Part shown: in pieces, positions 9,378 through 18,738 of the stretch | How the letters are laid out: every line of letters starts with the position of its first letter | Position numbering within the stretch: the first letter of the stretch is position 1 | Assembly (NCBI RefSeq): GCF_029892515.1 | Contig: NZ_JARXVF010000013.1 | Location: 1-64,000, forward strand | DNA: 64,000 nt | DNA from: Pseudaminobacter soli (ex Li et al. 2025) | Lineage (GTDB): Bacteria; Pseudomonadota; Alphaproteobacteria; Rhizobiales; Rhizobiaceae | Direction: 5' to 3' | Made by a program: the position numbers and the translations under genes | Notes under the pieces: generated by a model | Databases searched by the model: none | Seen by the model: only the letters and a program-made list of their open reading frames with translations | Told to the model about the DNA's origin: nothing

Positions 9378-11243
9378 ATGACCAAAGACGAACTGCTCGC
9401 CAAGCTTCAATCCATCGAATGGAGCGACATCGAATTTAAAGAAGCGACTTGGGCTGTGCCTAAGGACGCGCTTTCGACTGTCAGCGCCTTCGCCAATACG
9501 GAGGGCGGGCACATAGTGTTCGGCGTTAAGCAAGCCAATGGCAAGTTCACTACCACCGGCGTCACCAACGCCGATAAAATGCAAAACGACTTTCTTGGCC
9601 AAGTTCGAGACTCAAACAAAGTCAGCGTGTTTTTGCCGATAGACGGCACAGTTCACGACCTTGCTGAAGGCACTGTTCTGGCCTTCTATATTCCCGAAGC
9701 CCAGCGGCATCAGAAACCCGTCTATCTCGACGGCAATCCGAAAAAAGCTCATATTCGCCGTGGTGGACGCGATGACACCTGCACGGGTGATGAGTTGCTG
9801 CGCTTCATTCGTGATGCTTCGAACATCCGGTACGACGCCGAGCCGCTCGACGTGGACGTTACCCGCTGTTTCGATGAAAGTTCGGTGCGCTGGTATCGCA
9901 CACGCTTTGCCGCCAGCAATCCCGGCAGGGACACCGCCGCCGATGATACCGCTTTCCTGCGGACATGGGGTTTCCTCGTCGAGCAAGGCGGAGTGCTACG
10001 CCCCACCCGCGCCGCCATTCTGGTGCTGGGCAGCGGTGAGTATGTCCGGCAGGTGCTGCCGCGCATGGTCACGGACATGCAACTCTACCGCAATGCGAGC
10101 ACCGAATATGACTCCGCGGTGCGCTGGGCCGACCGCCTCACGGTGGAGGACAACCTCATCAAGGCCTGGCAGGCCATCGTCGAGTTCTACTTTCGCCACA
10201 GCGAGCGCCCCTTTGCCGTGGACGCCTCCACCTTGCGGCGTGACGACGATCCGCCGGACTACATCTCCTTTCGCGAAGCCGCTATCAATCTGCTGATCCA
10301 CCAGGACTTCGGCGACACCACTCGCGTGCCGGTCATCCGCTTTTTCCGCGACCAGACCGAGTTCTTCAATCCTGGCGATGCATTTGCCTCGCGTGAGCAA
10401 CTGCTCGATCCCGGCGACAAGGAAGTCCGCAACCCCAGCATCGTCAATGCGTTCCGCCGAATTGGCCTCTCCGACCAAGGTGGCACTGGTGTGCGCGCTA
10501 TCTTCGATGGCTGGCGCCAGCTAGGCTATCTGCCGCCAGAGATCGAGAACCATAGAGCCGAAAAGAGCTTCCGCCTGCGGCTACGTAAGGAGAAGCTCAT
10601 CACCGAAGCCCAGCTTCTGGCGCAGGCCAGCCTGGGCGCACACCTGTCCGAACACGAGGCGGCAGTGTTCGCCTTGCTGATGCGCAACGGCCAGGTCGAC
10701 CTTGCCGACATCAAGGCGTTGACCGGCCTTACCGGCGCTCAGGCGCTGGATCTGGCGCAGCGCCTGACCGTGCAAGTTCTGACGGAACCGCTGAGTGAAG
10801 CGGCCCATACATGGCGGCTGGCGCCCCACCTACGCACCCGCTTTACCGCCGAACTGACTGACAATGCTGATGAAAATCAACCATCTGGCGCAGGTGCGGC
10901 AGCGACGGGGGTAACCGATCAAGTCACCGATCAAGTTGCGTCAGAGCAAGCCGAACTTGATCAGTCACTTGATCGGTTAACGGAGGTGCAGTGGCGTATC
11001 GTCAGCTACGCCGACGCCCCCCGCTCGCTGGCCGAGCTGATGACCCATGCTGGCTACCGCCAGCGTCCGCACTTCGTAGCCGCCCACCTGGCGCCACTCC
11101 TCACCGGCGGCGTACTGCGACCGACCATTCCTGACAAGCCACGCTCATCGCTACAACGCTACGTGCTCACTGAAGCAGGAATCCAACTCAAGCTACTGCG
11201 CGAACAGACAGTGGCCAAGCCGAACGACGAAAATGGACATTGA
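9378..11243 (+). CDS. AlbA_2 / HATPase_c_4 regulator-like protein in BREX operon
   Basis: A 621-residue protein of the COG2865 type. The N-terminal Schlafen AlbA_2 fold has EFKEA, VSAFANTEGGHIVFGV and IRRGG. A middle domain has SFREAAINLLIHQDF and NPSIVNAFRRIGLSDQGG, like the HATPase_c_4 region. C-terminal winged-helix segments contain the linker VTDQVTDQVAS. Such proteins are usually called putative transcriptional regulators and occur often in defence islands. It is not part of the canonical type 3 BREX set. It follows brxC by 4 bp and overlaps the next gene by 11 bp, so it is co-expressed. It could be a regulator or an extra effector. Confidence 0.82.
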   Translation: MTKDELLAKLQSIEWSDIEFKEATWAVPKDALSTVSAFANTEGGHIVFGVKQANGKFTTTGVTNADKMQNDFLGQVRDSNKVSVFLPIDGTVHDLAEGTVLAFYIPEAQRHQKPVYLDGNPKKAHIRRGGRDDTCTGDELLRFIRDASNIRYDAEPLDVDVTRCFDESSVRWYRTRFAASNPGRDTAADDTAFLRTWGFLVEQGGVLRPTRAAILVLGSGEYVRQVLPRMVTDMQLYRNASTEYDSAVRWADRLTVEDNLIKAWQAIVEFYFRHSERPFAVDASTLRRDDDPPDYISFREAAINLLIHQDFGDTTRVPVIRFFRDQTEFFNPGDAFASREQLLDPGDKEVRNPSIVNAFRRIGLSDQGGTGVRAIFDGWRQLGYLPPEIENHRAEKSFRLRLRKEKLITEAQLLAQASLGAHLSEHEAAVFALLMRNGQVDLADIKALTGLTGAQALDLAQRLTVQVLTEPLSEAAHTWRLAPHLRTRFTAELTDNADENQPSGAGAAATGVTDQVTDQVASEQAELDQSLDRLTEVQWRIVSYADAPRSLAELMTHAGYRQRPHFVAAHLAPLLTGGVLRPTIPDKPRSSLQRYVLTEAGIQLKLLREQTVAKPNDENGH

Positions 11244-13122
11244 AACCTCGGGCGCGATCAAACTGTTTTTCCCCAATCCGTCGTTGACGTTGGTCTATTT
11301 TGAAGCACTGGCCAATGCGTTGGATGCGGGCGCGACAGAAGTATCGATCGATATCGACGTTCAAGCTTTTGATAAGCCGGACACGTTGAAAATTACCGTT
11401 TCGGACAACGGCGATGGATTCACGGACGAGAATTTTGAGCGGTTCAGGAAACTGCTTCGACCAAGAGATAAATTCCACAAGGGCATCGGCCGCCTCGTAT
11501 TCCTCAACTATTTCACTCGCGTGGAGGTCGACAGCGCCCGCGACAAATGGCGCAGAACCTTCATCTTCAAGGACGGCTTCGACGGCAATGCGCCGCTACA
11601 GGTCCTTGCGGATCAGCAAGAGACGAAAACTACGCTAGTGTTCAGCGGCTTTGCCAAGGAACGTGTTAAGTCCTATGACGATCTGAAGCCGGATGCACTT
11701 AAACCGGTTCTTATTGAGCAGTTTCTGCCGACGCTTGACGCGCGCAAGAGGGAAGGCAAAGCATTTAAAATTTCGATAAATTTGACGACCAATGAAAGCA
11801 ATGCACAGAAGGAATTCTTCCCGCAGGCGACTGAAATAACATCTGATGATTTGCCGTCAATGACCAAGATCACCATCCAGGACAATTTACTGGATGCTAT
11901 CTCGACCATTGATATGCACTATCATGTCGCATCCGTGCCGGGAAAAGGTAGCTCGCTCGTCGCCTTTAGTATCGACGGCCGAACGATACCCGCCAGCCTG
12001 ATACCCCCTTCGTCGTTTCCGCCGGGCTATCTTTGCGTATTTTTATTCGGATCTGAACTCTTTCATTCCAACGCCGACAGCTCGCGTCAAAAGCTCGTCC
12101 TGCCAGAAGGCACACCGGAGGCTCGCCTCTTCCGTGTGCTTCGCCGCGAGCTGGGTAAGGTCTTGTCCGAAAATATCCCGCAGATAACCGAGCGAAATGA
12201 AACAATTAAAGAGAAATTCGAGGAGCAATTTCCTCATCTGCTCGGTTATTTCGAGGATGATACCGTTGGCTTGATCGATCGGGATGATGCGTTGGCAATC
12301 GCCCAGCAGCGGTTTTTCAAAATTCAGAAAGAGATACTCCAGAGCGATAAGCTTAGTGAAGCTGCATACGAAAAATCTCTTGAGATGTCATCTCGCACAT
12401 TGACCGAATACATTTTGTATCGAGAAAAAATTATTAGCCGAATGAAGGATATGACGGCCGATAACGCCGAAGCCGAGATCCACAATCTTATTGTTCCAAG
12501 ATTCAAGGAATTCTCACAAGGCGACCTGTCTTCAGAAATTTACCAAAACAATGCCTGGCTACTGGACGACAAGTTCATGGTGTTTCGAACGATCCTGAGT
12601 GAGAAGCACATGGACGCCGTCATCAACGCTATCCGCCTGGATGATGAAAGCGTGGGCGACACAGGCCGACCAGATATCGCCATGATTTTTTCGGCAGACC
12701 CTAACGACTCCGCGCCTGTGGATGTGGTGGTAGTCGAAATAAAAAAGAAGACTGACGAGGAAAAAGACAATTTCTACGCAGTCAACCAGCTATTAGATCG
12801 AGCCGGAAAACTCGTAGCGCATTGCCCGAACATTCAAAGGGTTTGGTACTACGCAATCATGGACGTCAATGACGCCACGGCATTTCGGCTGCGGCAATTC
12901 AAATGGACACCTTTCTTTTCAAAAGGCAGGGTTTATTACCAAGAATTTGATACCCCGCATCCTGATGGGCGCGTCATTCCTACACCAACTTTTGTGGTGT
13001 CATTCGACGCAATCGTGGCGGATGCTGAATGCCGGAACCACACATTTCTCGAAATTCTTCGCGACGGCATGAAGAAATACGCTGAAGATCACGGCGAACC
13101 AAAATCGCCGATCGACGAATAA
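11233..13122 (+). CDS. GHKL ATPase with C-terminal PD-(D/E)XK-like domain (paralogue 1)
   Basis: A 629-residue protein. The N-terminal Hsp90/MutL-type fold has N28 in the N-box (EALANALDAG), D58 in DNGDGFT and G84-I-G86 in KGIGRLVF. A helical middle follows. The C-terminal block has LIVP, NAWLLDDKF, RPDIAM (D481) and VVVVEIKKK (E502, K504), a D...ExK pattern of a PD-(D/E)XK nuclease. The protein at 32326-34401 has the same motifs in the same order. It is an insert inside the BREX operon and looks more AT-rich than the brx genes around it. It is not recognised as a BREX core part. The nuclease assignment is inferred from motifs only. Confidence 0.8.
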   Translation: MDIETSGAIKLFFPNPSLTLVYFEALANALDAGATEVSIDIDVQAFDKPDTLKITVSDNGDGFTDENFERFRKLLRPRDKFHKGIGRLVFLNYFTRVEVDSARDKWRRTFIFKDGFDGNAPLQVLADQQETKTTLVFSGFAKERVKSYDDLKPDALKPVLIEQFLPTLDARKREGKAFKISINLTTNESNAQKEFFPQATEITSDDLPSMTKITIQDNLLDAISTIDMHYHVASVPGKGSSLVAFSIDGRTIPASLIPPSSFPPGYLCVFLFGSELFHSNADSSRQKLVLPEGTPEARLFRVLRRELGKVLSENIPQITERNETIKEKFEEQFPHLLGYFEDDTVGLIDRDDALAIAQQRFFKIQKEILQSDKLSEAAYEKSLEMSSRTLTEYILYREKIISRMKDMTADNAEAEIHNLIVPRFKEFSQGDLSSEIYQNNAWLLDDKFMVFRTILSEKHMDAVINAIRLDDESVGDTGRPDIAMIFSADPNDSAPVDVVVVEIKKKTDEEKDNFYAVNQLLDRAGKLVAHCPNIQRVWYYAIMDVNDATAFRLRQFKWTPFFSKGRVYYQEFDTPHPDGRVIPTPTFVVSFDAIVADAECRNHTFLEILRDGMKKYAEDHGEPKSPIDE

Positions 13123-13140
13123 CTGGGAAGACAGATTAAT

Positions 13141-15909
13141 ATGAGCGATCTACTACAAAGCCAAGGCAGCGAAGCTGTCGGCCCAGTTGAATGCCTCGGT
13201 CAGACGTTCGCCAGCAACAGCGAACGACGCGAGCACTTCCTGAAGTTGCTAGCCGAGAAGCTGCAAGACCCGGCATTTCGCAAGCAGGAAGGCTTTCCGA
13301 AGGGAACGGACGCGGCCATCCTCGCCATGTCCGATCCGCCGTACTACACCACTTGCCCGAACCCGTGGCTGGCGGAGTTCGTGGCTCATTACGGCAAGCT
13401 CTACGACCCGACGGTGAAATACAACCGCGAGCCCTTGGCGATCGACGTGAGCGTCGGCAAGACCGACGCCATCTACAAGGCGCACAGCTACCACACCAAA
13501 GTGCCGCACCTGGCCATCGTACCGTCGATCCTGCACTACACCCAGCCTGGCGACGTGGTGCTGGACGGCTTTGCCGGTTCGGGCATGACCGGTGTGGCCG
13601 CGCAATGGTGCGGCACGGCTCCGTCCAGCTACCGGCATGAGTTGGAATTGGCGTGGAAGAAAGAAGGCCGGGCCGCGCCCAAATGGGGGGCGCGCCGCGC
13701 GGTGCTCAACGACCTGTCGCCAGCCGCCACCTTCATCGGCGCCAACTACAACATCCCTTTCGATGTCGATGCCTTCGCCAAGGCGGGCAAGAAACTGCTC
13801 AAGGCTGTCGAGCAGGACGTCGGCTGGATGTACGAAACGCTGCACAGCGACGGCAAGACCAAGGGCCGCATCGAATACACGGTGTGGAGTCAGCTCTATA
13901 GCTGCCCGGACTGCGCTGGCGAAGTGAACTTCACCGAAGAAGCATTGGACGGGGAATCCAAGCGTATCAAAGATACGTTTCCATGCCCGCATTGCGGCGC
14001 TGAACTGACCAAGACCCGGCTGGAGCGTCTCTATACAACGCAGGCTGATCCCAGCATCGGGAAGTCGATTCAAGTGCCCAAACGTGCGGCGACGCTGATT
14101 GTTTATTCAGTTGGAAAGGCGCGGTACGAAAAGAAGCCGTCAGAGGATGATTTGAAGGTCATCCAGCGCATTGAAGCACTGCCGCTTCCGCCGCAGGTTC
14201 CTACGATCGAAATTCCGCCGATGCACATGACGCATGAGCGGGCGCGAATGGACTATGCGGGAATCACCCACATCCACCACTTCTTCCTACCGCGCGCTGC
14301 GCAGGCGATGGGCGCGTTGTGGACCAAAGCGCAAGCGCATCCTGATCCGCGCATCCGCTTGTTTCTAGAGTTCTTCGTGGAGCAAGCGATTTGGACGGCT
14401 ACGCTGTTGAACCGATACCGTCCGACCGGCTTCTCGCAAGTCAATCAGTATCTGACCGGCGTGTACTATGTTGCATCTCAACATGCCGAGTGCAGCCCTT
14501 GGTACATCCTTGATGGAAAGCTCGACCGGCTAGCTAAGACATTTCGAGCCTTCAAGTCTGCCTCAAATGTGGCTGTTACGACGGGCACAGCCGCGAGGCT
14601 GCCGCTGCCGGATGGCTCAATTGACTACATCTTCACCGATCCGCCCTTCGGTGAGAACATCTACTATGCCGACCTCAACTTCCTAGTCGAGGCATGGCAC
14701 GGCGTCGCCACCGACGCCCAGCCGGAGGCGATCATCGATAGGTTCAAGGACAAGGCACTGCCCGAATACCAGCATCTGATGCAAAGCTGCTTCGCTGAAT
14801 ATCACCGCGTGCTCAAGCCGGGTCGCTGGATGACAGTGGTGTTTTCCAACAGCAAGGCGGCGGTGTGGAACGCGATTCAGGTCGCGTTGCAGCAGGCGGG
14901 CTTTGTGGTGGCCGAGGTAACGGCCCTGGACAAGGTGCAGGGCAGCTATCGGCAAGTGACGTCCACCACCGCCGTGAAGCAGGATCTGGTGATTTCCGCC
15001 TACAAACCTAATGGTGGGCTGGAAGATCGCTTCGAGAAGAGCGGCGCGACGGTAGATTCAGCGTGGGATTTTGTGCAGACGCACCTGCGCAATCTTTCCG
15101 TCACCAAGGTGAAAGATGGTGAACTTGAATTCATCGTCGAGCGCGATCCACGCCGCATCTATGATCGGCTGGTGGCGTGGTTCGTGCGCCATGACGCGCC
15201 CGTACCGCTTTCGAGCGACGAATTTCTCTCTGGTCTTCGCAGCCGCTTCCCTGAACGCGACGGTATGGTCTTTCTGCCCGAGCAAGTCACAGAGTACGAC
15301 AAGAAGCGCGCACAGACCGCCCAGGCGCCGCAGATGGAACTGTTCGTCTCAGACGAACGCAGCGCCATCGACTGGGTGGCGGACTTCCTGAAGGCGCGGC
15401 CGTCCACCTATCAGGACATCCACCCCGAGTTCATTAAGCAACTGGGGGCGGGCTGGAAGAAGCACGAGACGCGGCCGGAACTCTCGGCGCTGCTGGAAGC
15501 CAACTTCCTGCGCTATGACGGCGCGGGCGAGGTGCCGAGCCAGATTCACCGCTATCTCTCGACCAACTACCACGACCTGCGCGGCCTAGAGAAAACCGAT
15601 CCGCGCCTCAACGCCCGCGCGCAGGACCGCTGGTATGTGCCCGATCCGAACAAGGCGCAGGACCTGGAAAAGAAGCGCGAAAAGGCGCTGCTCAAGGAGT
15701 TCGAGACCTACAAGGCGTTCACCGGCCGCAAGATCAAGGAATCGCGGCTGGAAGTGCTGCGTGCAGGTTTTAACGCAGCGTGGGCGGCGAAGGACTACGC
15801 CACCATCCTCGCCATCGCCAACAAACTGCCGGAAGAAACCCTGCAAGAGGATGAGCGGTTGCTCACCCTTTACGACATGGCGCTGACGCGCAGCGAAGAT
15901 GGGGCGTAA
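13141..15909 (+). CDS. pglX: BREX-3 DNA methyltransferase PglX
   Basis: A 922-residue enzyme with the adenine/cytosine-N4 methylase motifs. AMSDPPYYTTCPNP lies near residue 65. The SAM-binding motif VLDGFAGSGMTG is near 140. A zinc-ribbon insert uses C255, C258, C282 and C285. A second catalytic-type motif, FTDPPFGENIYYAD, is near 500. This layout fits the PglXI methyltransferase of type 3 BREX, which marks host DNA so that the system spares it. Position before brxHII agrees. The start is the ATG 18 bp after the GHKL gene. Which of the two DPPY/DPPF motifs is catalytic cannot be settled from sequence alone. Confidence 0.9.
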   Translation: MSDLLQSQGSEAVGPVECLGQTFASNSERREHFLKLLAEKLQDPAFRKQEGFPKGTDAAILAMSDPPYYTTCPNPWLAEFVAHYGKLYDPTVKYNREPLAIDVSVGKTDAIYKAHSYHTKVPHLAIVPSILHYTQPGDVVLDGFAGSGMTGVAAQWCGTAPSSYRHELELAWKKEGRAAPKWGARRAVLNDLSPAATFIGANYNIPFDVDAFAKAGKKLLKAVEQDVGWMYETLHSDGKTKGRIEYTVWSQLYSCPDCAGEVNFTEEALDGESKRIKDTFPCPHCGAELTKTRLERLYTTQADPSIGKSIQVPKRAATLIVYSVGKARYEKKPSEDDLKVIQRIEALPLPPQVPTIEIPPMHMTHERARMDYAGITHIHHFFLPRAAQAMGALWTKAQAHPDPRIRLFLEFFVEQAIWTATLLNRYRPTGFSQVNQYLTGVYYVASQHAECSPWYILDGKLDRLAKTFRAFKSASNVAVTTGTAARLPLPDGSIDYIFTDPPFGENIYYADLNFLVEAWHGVATDAQPEAIIDRFKDKALPEYQHLMQSCFAEYHRVLKPGRWMTVVFSNSKAAVWNAIQVALQQAGFVVAEVTALDKVQGSYRQVTSTTAVKQDLVISAYKPNGGLEDRFEKSGATVDSAWDFVQTHLRNLSVTKVKDGELEFIVERDPRRIYDRLVAWFVRHDAPVPLSSDEFLSGLRSRFPERDGMVFLPEQVTEYDKKRAQTAQAPQMELFVSDERSAIDWVADFLKARPSTYQDIHPEFIKQLGAGWKKHETRPELSALLEANFLRYDGAGEVPSQIHRYLSTNYHDLRGLEKTDPRLNARAQDRWYVPDPNKAQDLEKKREKALLKEFETYKAFTGRKIKESRLEVLRAGFNAAWAAKDYATILAIANKLPEETLQEDERLLTLYDMALTRSEDGA

Positions 15910-15912
15910 GCG

Positions 15913-18738
15913 GTGACGGAGGGCGGCTTCAACATCGGCGATTGGTGCTGGCATACGCGGCAGGCTACGCCTTGCCGCGTGGTGGAGCGTCTGGCGCTGT
16001 GGGGAGAAGCCACCTACCGCGTATGGCTGCCCGCGAAAGATACCGTGTTGCGGGCGCGCGCGGCAGAACTGGCGGTGCTTTCCAGCGTGCGGCCCGCGGT
16101 GGAACAGATTCTGCACGCCACGGCTGCGGCCAAGTTGCAGGATGCGCTCGAAGACAACCTTCTGCTCGCACCGATCCAGTCCAGTGTCATTCCGCTGCCC
16201 CACCAGCTCTACGCGCTGAACCGCGCCGTCGGGCAGGACCGCATCCGCTACCTGCTCGCCGACGAAGTGGGCCTGGGCAAGACCATCGAGGCTGGGTTGG
16301 TGCTGCGCGAGCTGAAGCTGCGCGGACGCGCCAAGCGTATCCTGGTGGTCGCGCCAAAAGGGCTGGTGCGGCAATGGCAGGCGGAAATGCGCCAGCACTT
16401 CGGTGAGCCGTTCCATTTCGTCGAGCCATCATCGCTGGCGGCCCTAAGGCAATGGCGTGGGGATAACGCGGAAGACAATGCCTGGCGGATGCACGACCAG
16501 GTCATCTGCGCGCTGGATTCGGTGAAGCCGCTGGAAACGCGGCGCGGCTGGAGCCTGGATCAGATCCAGTCCTACAACCGCGAGCGCTTCGAGGATTTGG
16601 TGTCGGCGGCCTGGGATCTGGTCATCATCGACGAAGCGCATCGCATGGGCGGCAGCACGGAGCAGGTAGCGCGCTACAAGCTGGGCGCGGCTCTGGCGGA
16701 AGCCTCGCCCTATCTGCTTCTGCTCTCGGCAACACCGCATCAGGGCAAAACCGACCAGTTCATGCGCCTGATGCAGTTGCTGGACAGGGACACATTCCCC
16801 TACGAGACCAGCGTCAGCCGTGAGCGCGTGCAGCCCTTCGTGATCCGCACCGAGAAGCGCGCGGCGATCAATGCCGAGGGGCAACCGCTGTTCCGCCCCC
16901 GGTTGACTCGGTTGCACGCCGTCGCGTGGCAGGCGCGGCACGCGGCGCAGCAGCAATTGTACGAAGCCGTCACCGACTATGTGCGCCATGGCTACAATCA
17001 GGCTCTGGCGGCCAAACAGCGCCACGTCGGCTTTCTGATGATCCTGATGCAGCGGCTCGTGACGTCCAGCACCGCCGCGATCCGCGCAACGCTGGAAAAG
17101 CGCCAGGCGGTGCTGGACACGCCCCAGACCCAGGCGCGCCTATTCGACACTCTCAGCGCCGATGAATGGGCCGATCTTGACGGGGAAGCTCAGGTGGACC
17201 TGGCGTTGCAAGCCAACGGTCTGGAGTTGGAGAAATCAGAGGTCGAAACTCTGCTGGCGCTGGCGCGCTCCACCGAAGCGGCAGGCACGGACGCCAAGGC
17301 CGAAAGCCTGCTCGAACTGATCTACAAGCTGCAACAAGAAGAAGGCAACCCGGCTCTGAAGGTGCTGGTCTTCACCGAGTTCGTGCCCACACAGGCGATG
17401 CTCGCGGACTATCTGGAAAGCCGAGGTTTCACGGTAGCCACGCTCAATGGCGGCATGGACATGGAGGCCCGTACACGGACCTTGCAGACATTCGCGCAGG
17501 ACGCCCGCGTGCTGATTTCCACCGATGCTGGCGGCGAAGGTCTAAATCTTCAATTCTGCCACGTCATCGTCAATTTCGACATGCCGTGGAATCCGATGCG
17601 CATCGAGCAGCGTATTGGCCGTGTGGATCGCATCGGCCAGAAGCACGTTGTGCGTGCGCTGAACTTCGTGCTGGAAGACACAGTGGAGCACCGCGTGCGG
17701 CAGGTGCTGGAGGAAAAGCTCGCCGTCATCGCCGAGGAGTTCGGCGTGGACAAGGCGGCGGACGTCATGGATTCCGCGGAAGTGGAGCCGGTGTTCGATG
17801 AACTGTTCGTTCAGAGCCTGCAACATCCGGAAGCCATCGAACGCAAATGCGACAGCGTGGTCTCGCAGTTGCGTGCTACGCTGGTAGAGTCGAACCGGAA
17901 CAGCGATCTACTGGCCGTACCGCACGATCTGGATGCGGAGCAAGCGCGCAAATGGCGCGACCATCCGGCTCAGTTCTGGCTGGAGCGCGCCGTCGTCAAC
18001 GGGCTGGCGGCGCGCGGCGGATCGGCGACCCAAGATGGCAACATCTGGCGCGTGCGCTGGGCCGACGGCGCCGAGACGCTGCAGGCCTGCTTCGATGCGC
18101 GCGCGGCTGGGGAAAACCCAGCGGCGGAATGGCTGACGATGGAAGACCCGCGAGCGCGAGCCATCATTAGCGACGTGCCACGCTTCGTGGCAGGCCAACC
18201 CTTGCCGGTGATCAGGGTGACGGGCTTGCCCGACTCGGTCAACGGTATCTGGTCGTTGTGGGAGGTCGGGCTCGCCGCGCCGGGCGCGAACCGCAAGCGT
18301 TTCCTTCCGGTCTTCATCAATGACGAAGGCCGCCCCTTCGTGCCCACCGCCAAACGGGTTTGGGATTTGCTGCTGACCGAAACCGTATCCGTGCAGTCGG
18401 TGGCGGACGCGGAAGATTCGGCGCGCTGGTTCGAGGCGTCGTTTGCCGTGGCCGGCGCGCAAGGCGAAGCCCTGTTCGCGATGCTGGCGGAAGAACACCG
18501 CGCCCGTATCGCGGAAGAGCGAGATCGCGCCACCTACGCCTTCGATGCCCGCAATCAGGCTATCGGACGCATCGGACTGCCGGCCGTGCGCCAGTTCCGC
18601 CGCCGCCGTCTGCAAATCGAGCATGAGGCACGCTTGGCCGCGCTGGACGAAATGAAATCTAGCGTGCCGGAGCTGAACGCCGTGGCGATGGTGCGGATCG
18701 ACGCCATAGCCGGCAAAGCCAGCGAGCTTGCGTCATGA
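15913..18738 (+). CDS. brxHII: BREX-3 SNF2-type helicase BrxHII
   Basis: A 941-residue superfamily 2 helicase/translocase. Motif I is DEVGLGKT (K123), motif II is DEAH at 240-243, motif III is LLSATPH, and the C-terminal lobe has STDAGGEGLNLQ and motif VI RIGRVDRIGQ. It starts with GTG 3 bp after pglX and overlaps pglZ by 4 bp. Order and domain content identify BrxHII, the helicase specific to type 3 BREX. It probably moves on phage DNA within the BREX complex. The frame is complete. Confidence 0.93.
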   Translation: MTEGGFNIGDWCWHTRQATPCRVVERLALWGEATYRVWLPAKDTVLRARAAELAVLSSVRPAVEQILHATAAAKLQDALEDNLLLAPIQSSVIPLPHQLYALNRAVGQDRIRYLLADEVGLGKTIEAGLVLRELKLRGRAKRILVVAPKGLVRQWQAEMRQHFGEPFHFVEPSSLAALRQWRGDNAEDNAWRMHDQVICALDSVKPLETRRGWSLDQIQSYNRERFEDLVSAAWDLVIIDEAHRMGGSTEQVARYKLGAALAEASPYLLLLSATPHQGKTDQFMRLMQLLDRDTFPYETSVSRERVQPFVIRTEKRAAINAEGQPLFRPRLTRLHAVAWQARHAAQQQLYEAVTDYVRHGYNQALAAKQRHVGFLMILMQRLVTSSTAAIRATLEKRQAVLDTPQTQARLFDTLSADEWADLDGEAQVDLALQANGLELEKSEVETLLALARSTEAAGTDAKAESLLELIYKLQQEEGNPALKVLVFTEFVPTQAMLADYLESRGFTVATLNGGMDMEARTRTLQTFAQDARVLISTDAGGEGLNLQFCHVIVNFDMPWNPMRIEQRIGRVDRIGQKHVVRALNFVLEDTVEHRVRQVLEEKLAVIAEEFGVDKAADVMDSAEVEPVFDELFVQSLQHPEAIERKCDSVVSQLRATLVESNRNSDLLAVPHDLDAEQARKWRDHPAQFWLERAVVNGLAARGGSATQDGNIWRVRWADGAETLQACFDARAAGENPAAEWLTMEDPRARAIISDVPRFVAGQPLPVIRVTGLPDSVNGIWSLWEVGLAAPGANRKRFLPVFINDEGRPFVPTAKRVWDLLLTETVSVQSVADAEDSARWFEASFAVAGAQGEALFAMLAEEHRARIAEERDRATYAFDARNQAIGRIGLPAVRQFRRRRLQIEHEARLAALDEMKSSVPELNAVAMVRIDAIAGKASELAS

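Noticed and set aside
8342-9403. 353-codon minus-strand open frame over the end of brxC
   Set aside because: Antisense shadow with no domain and no ribosome site.
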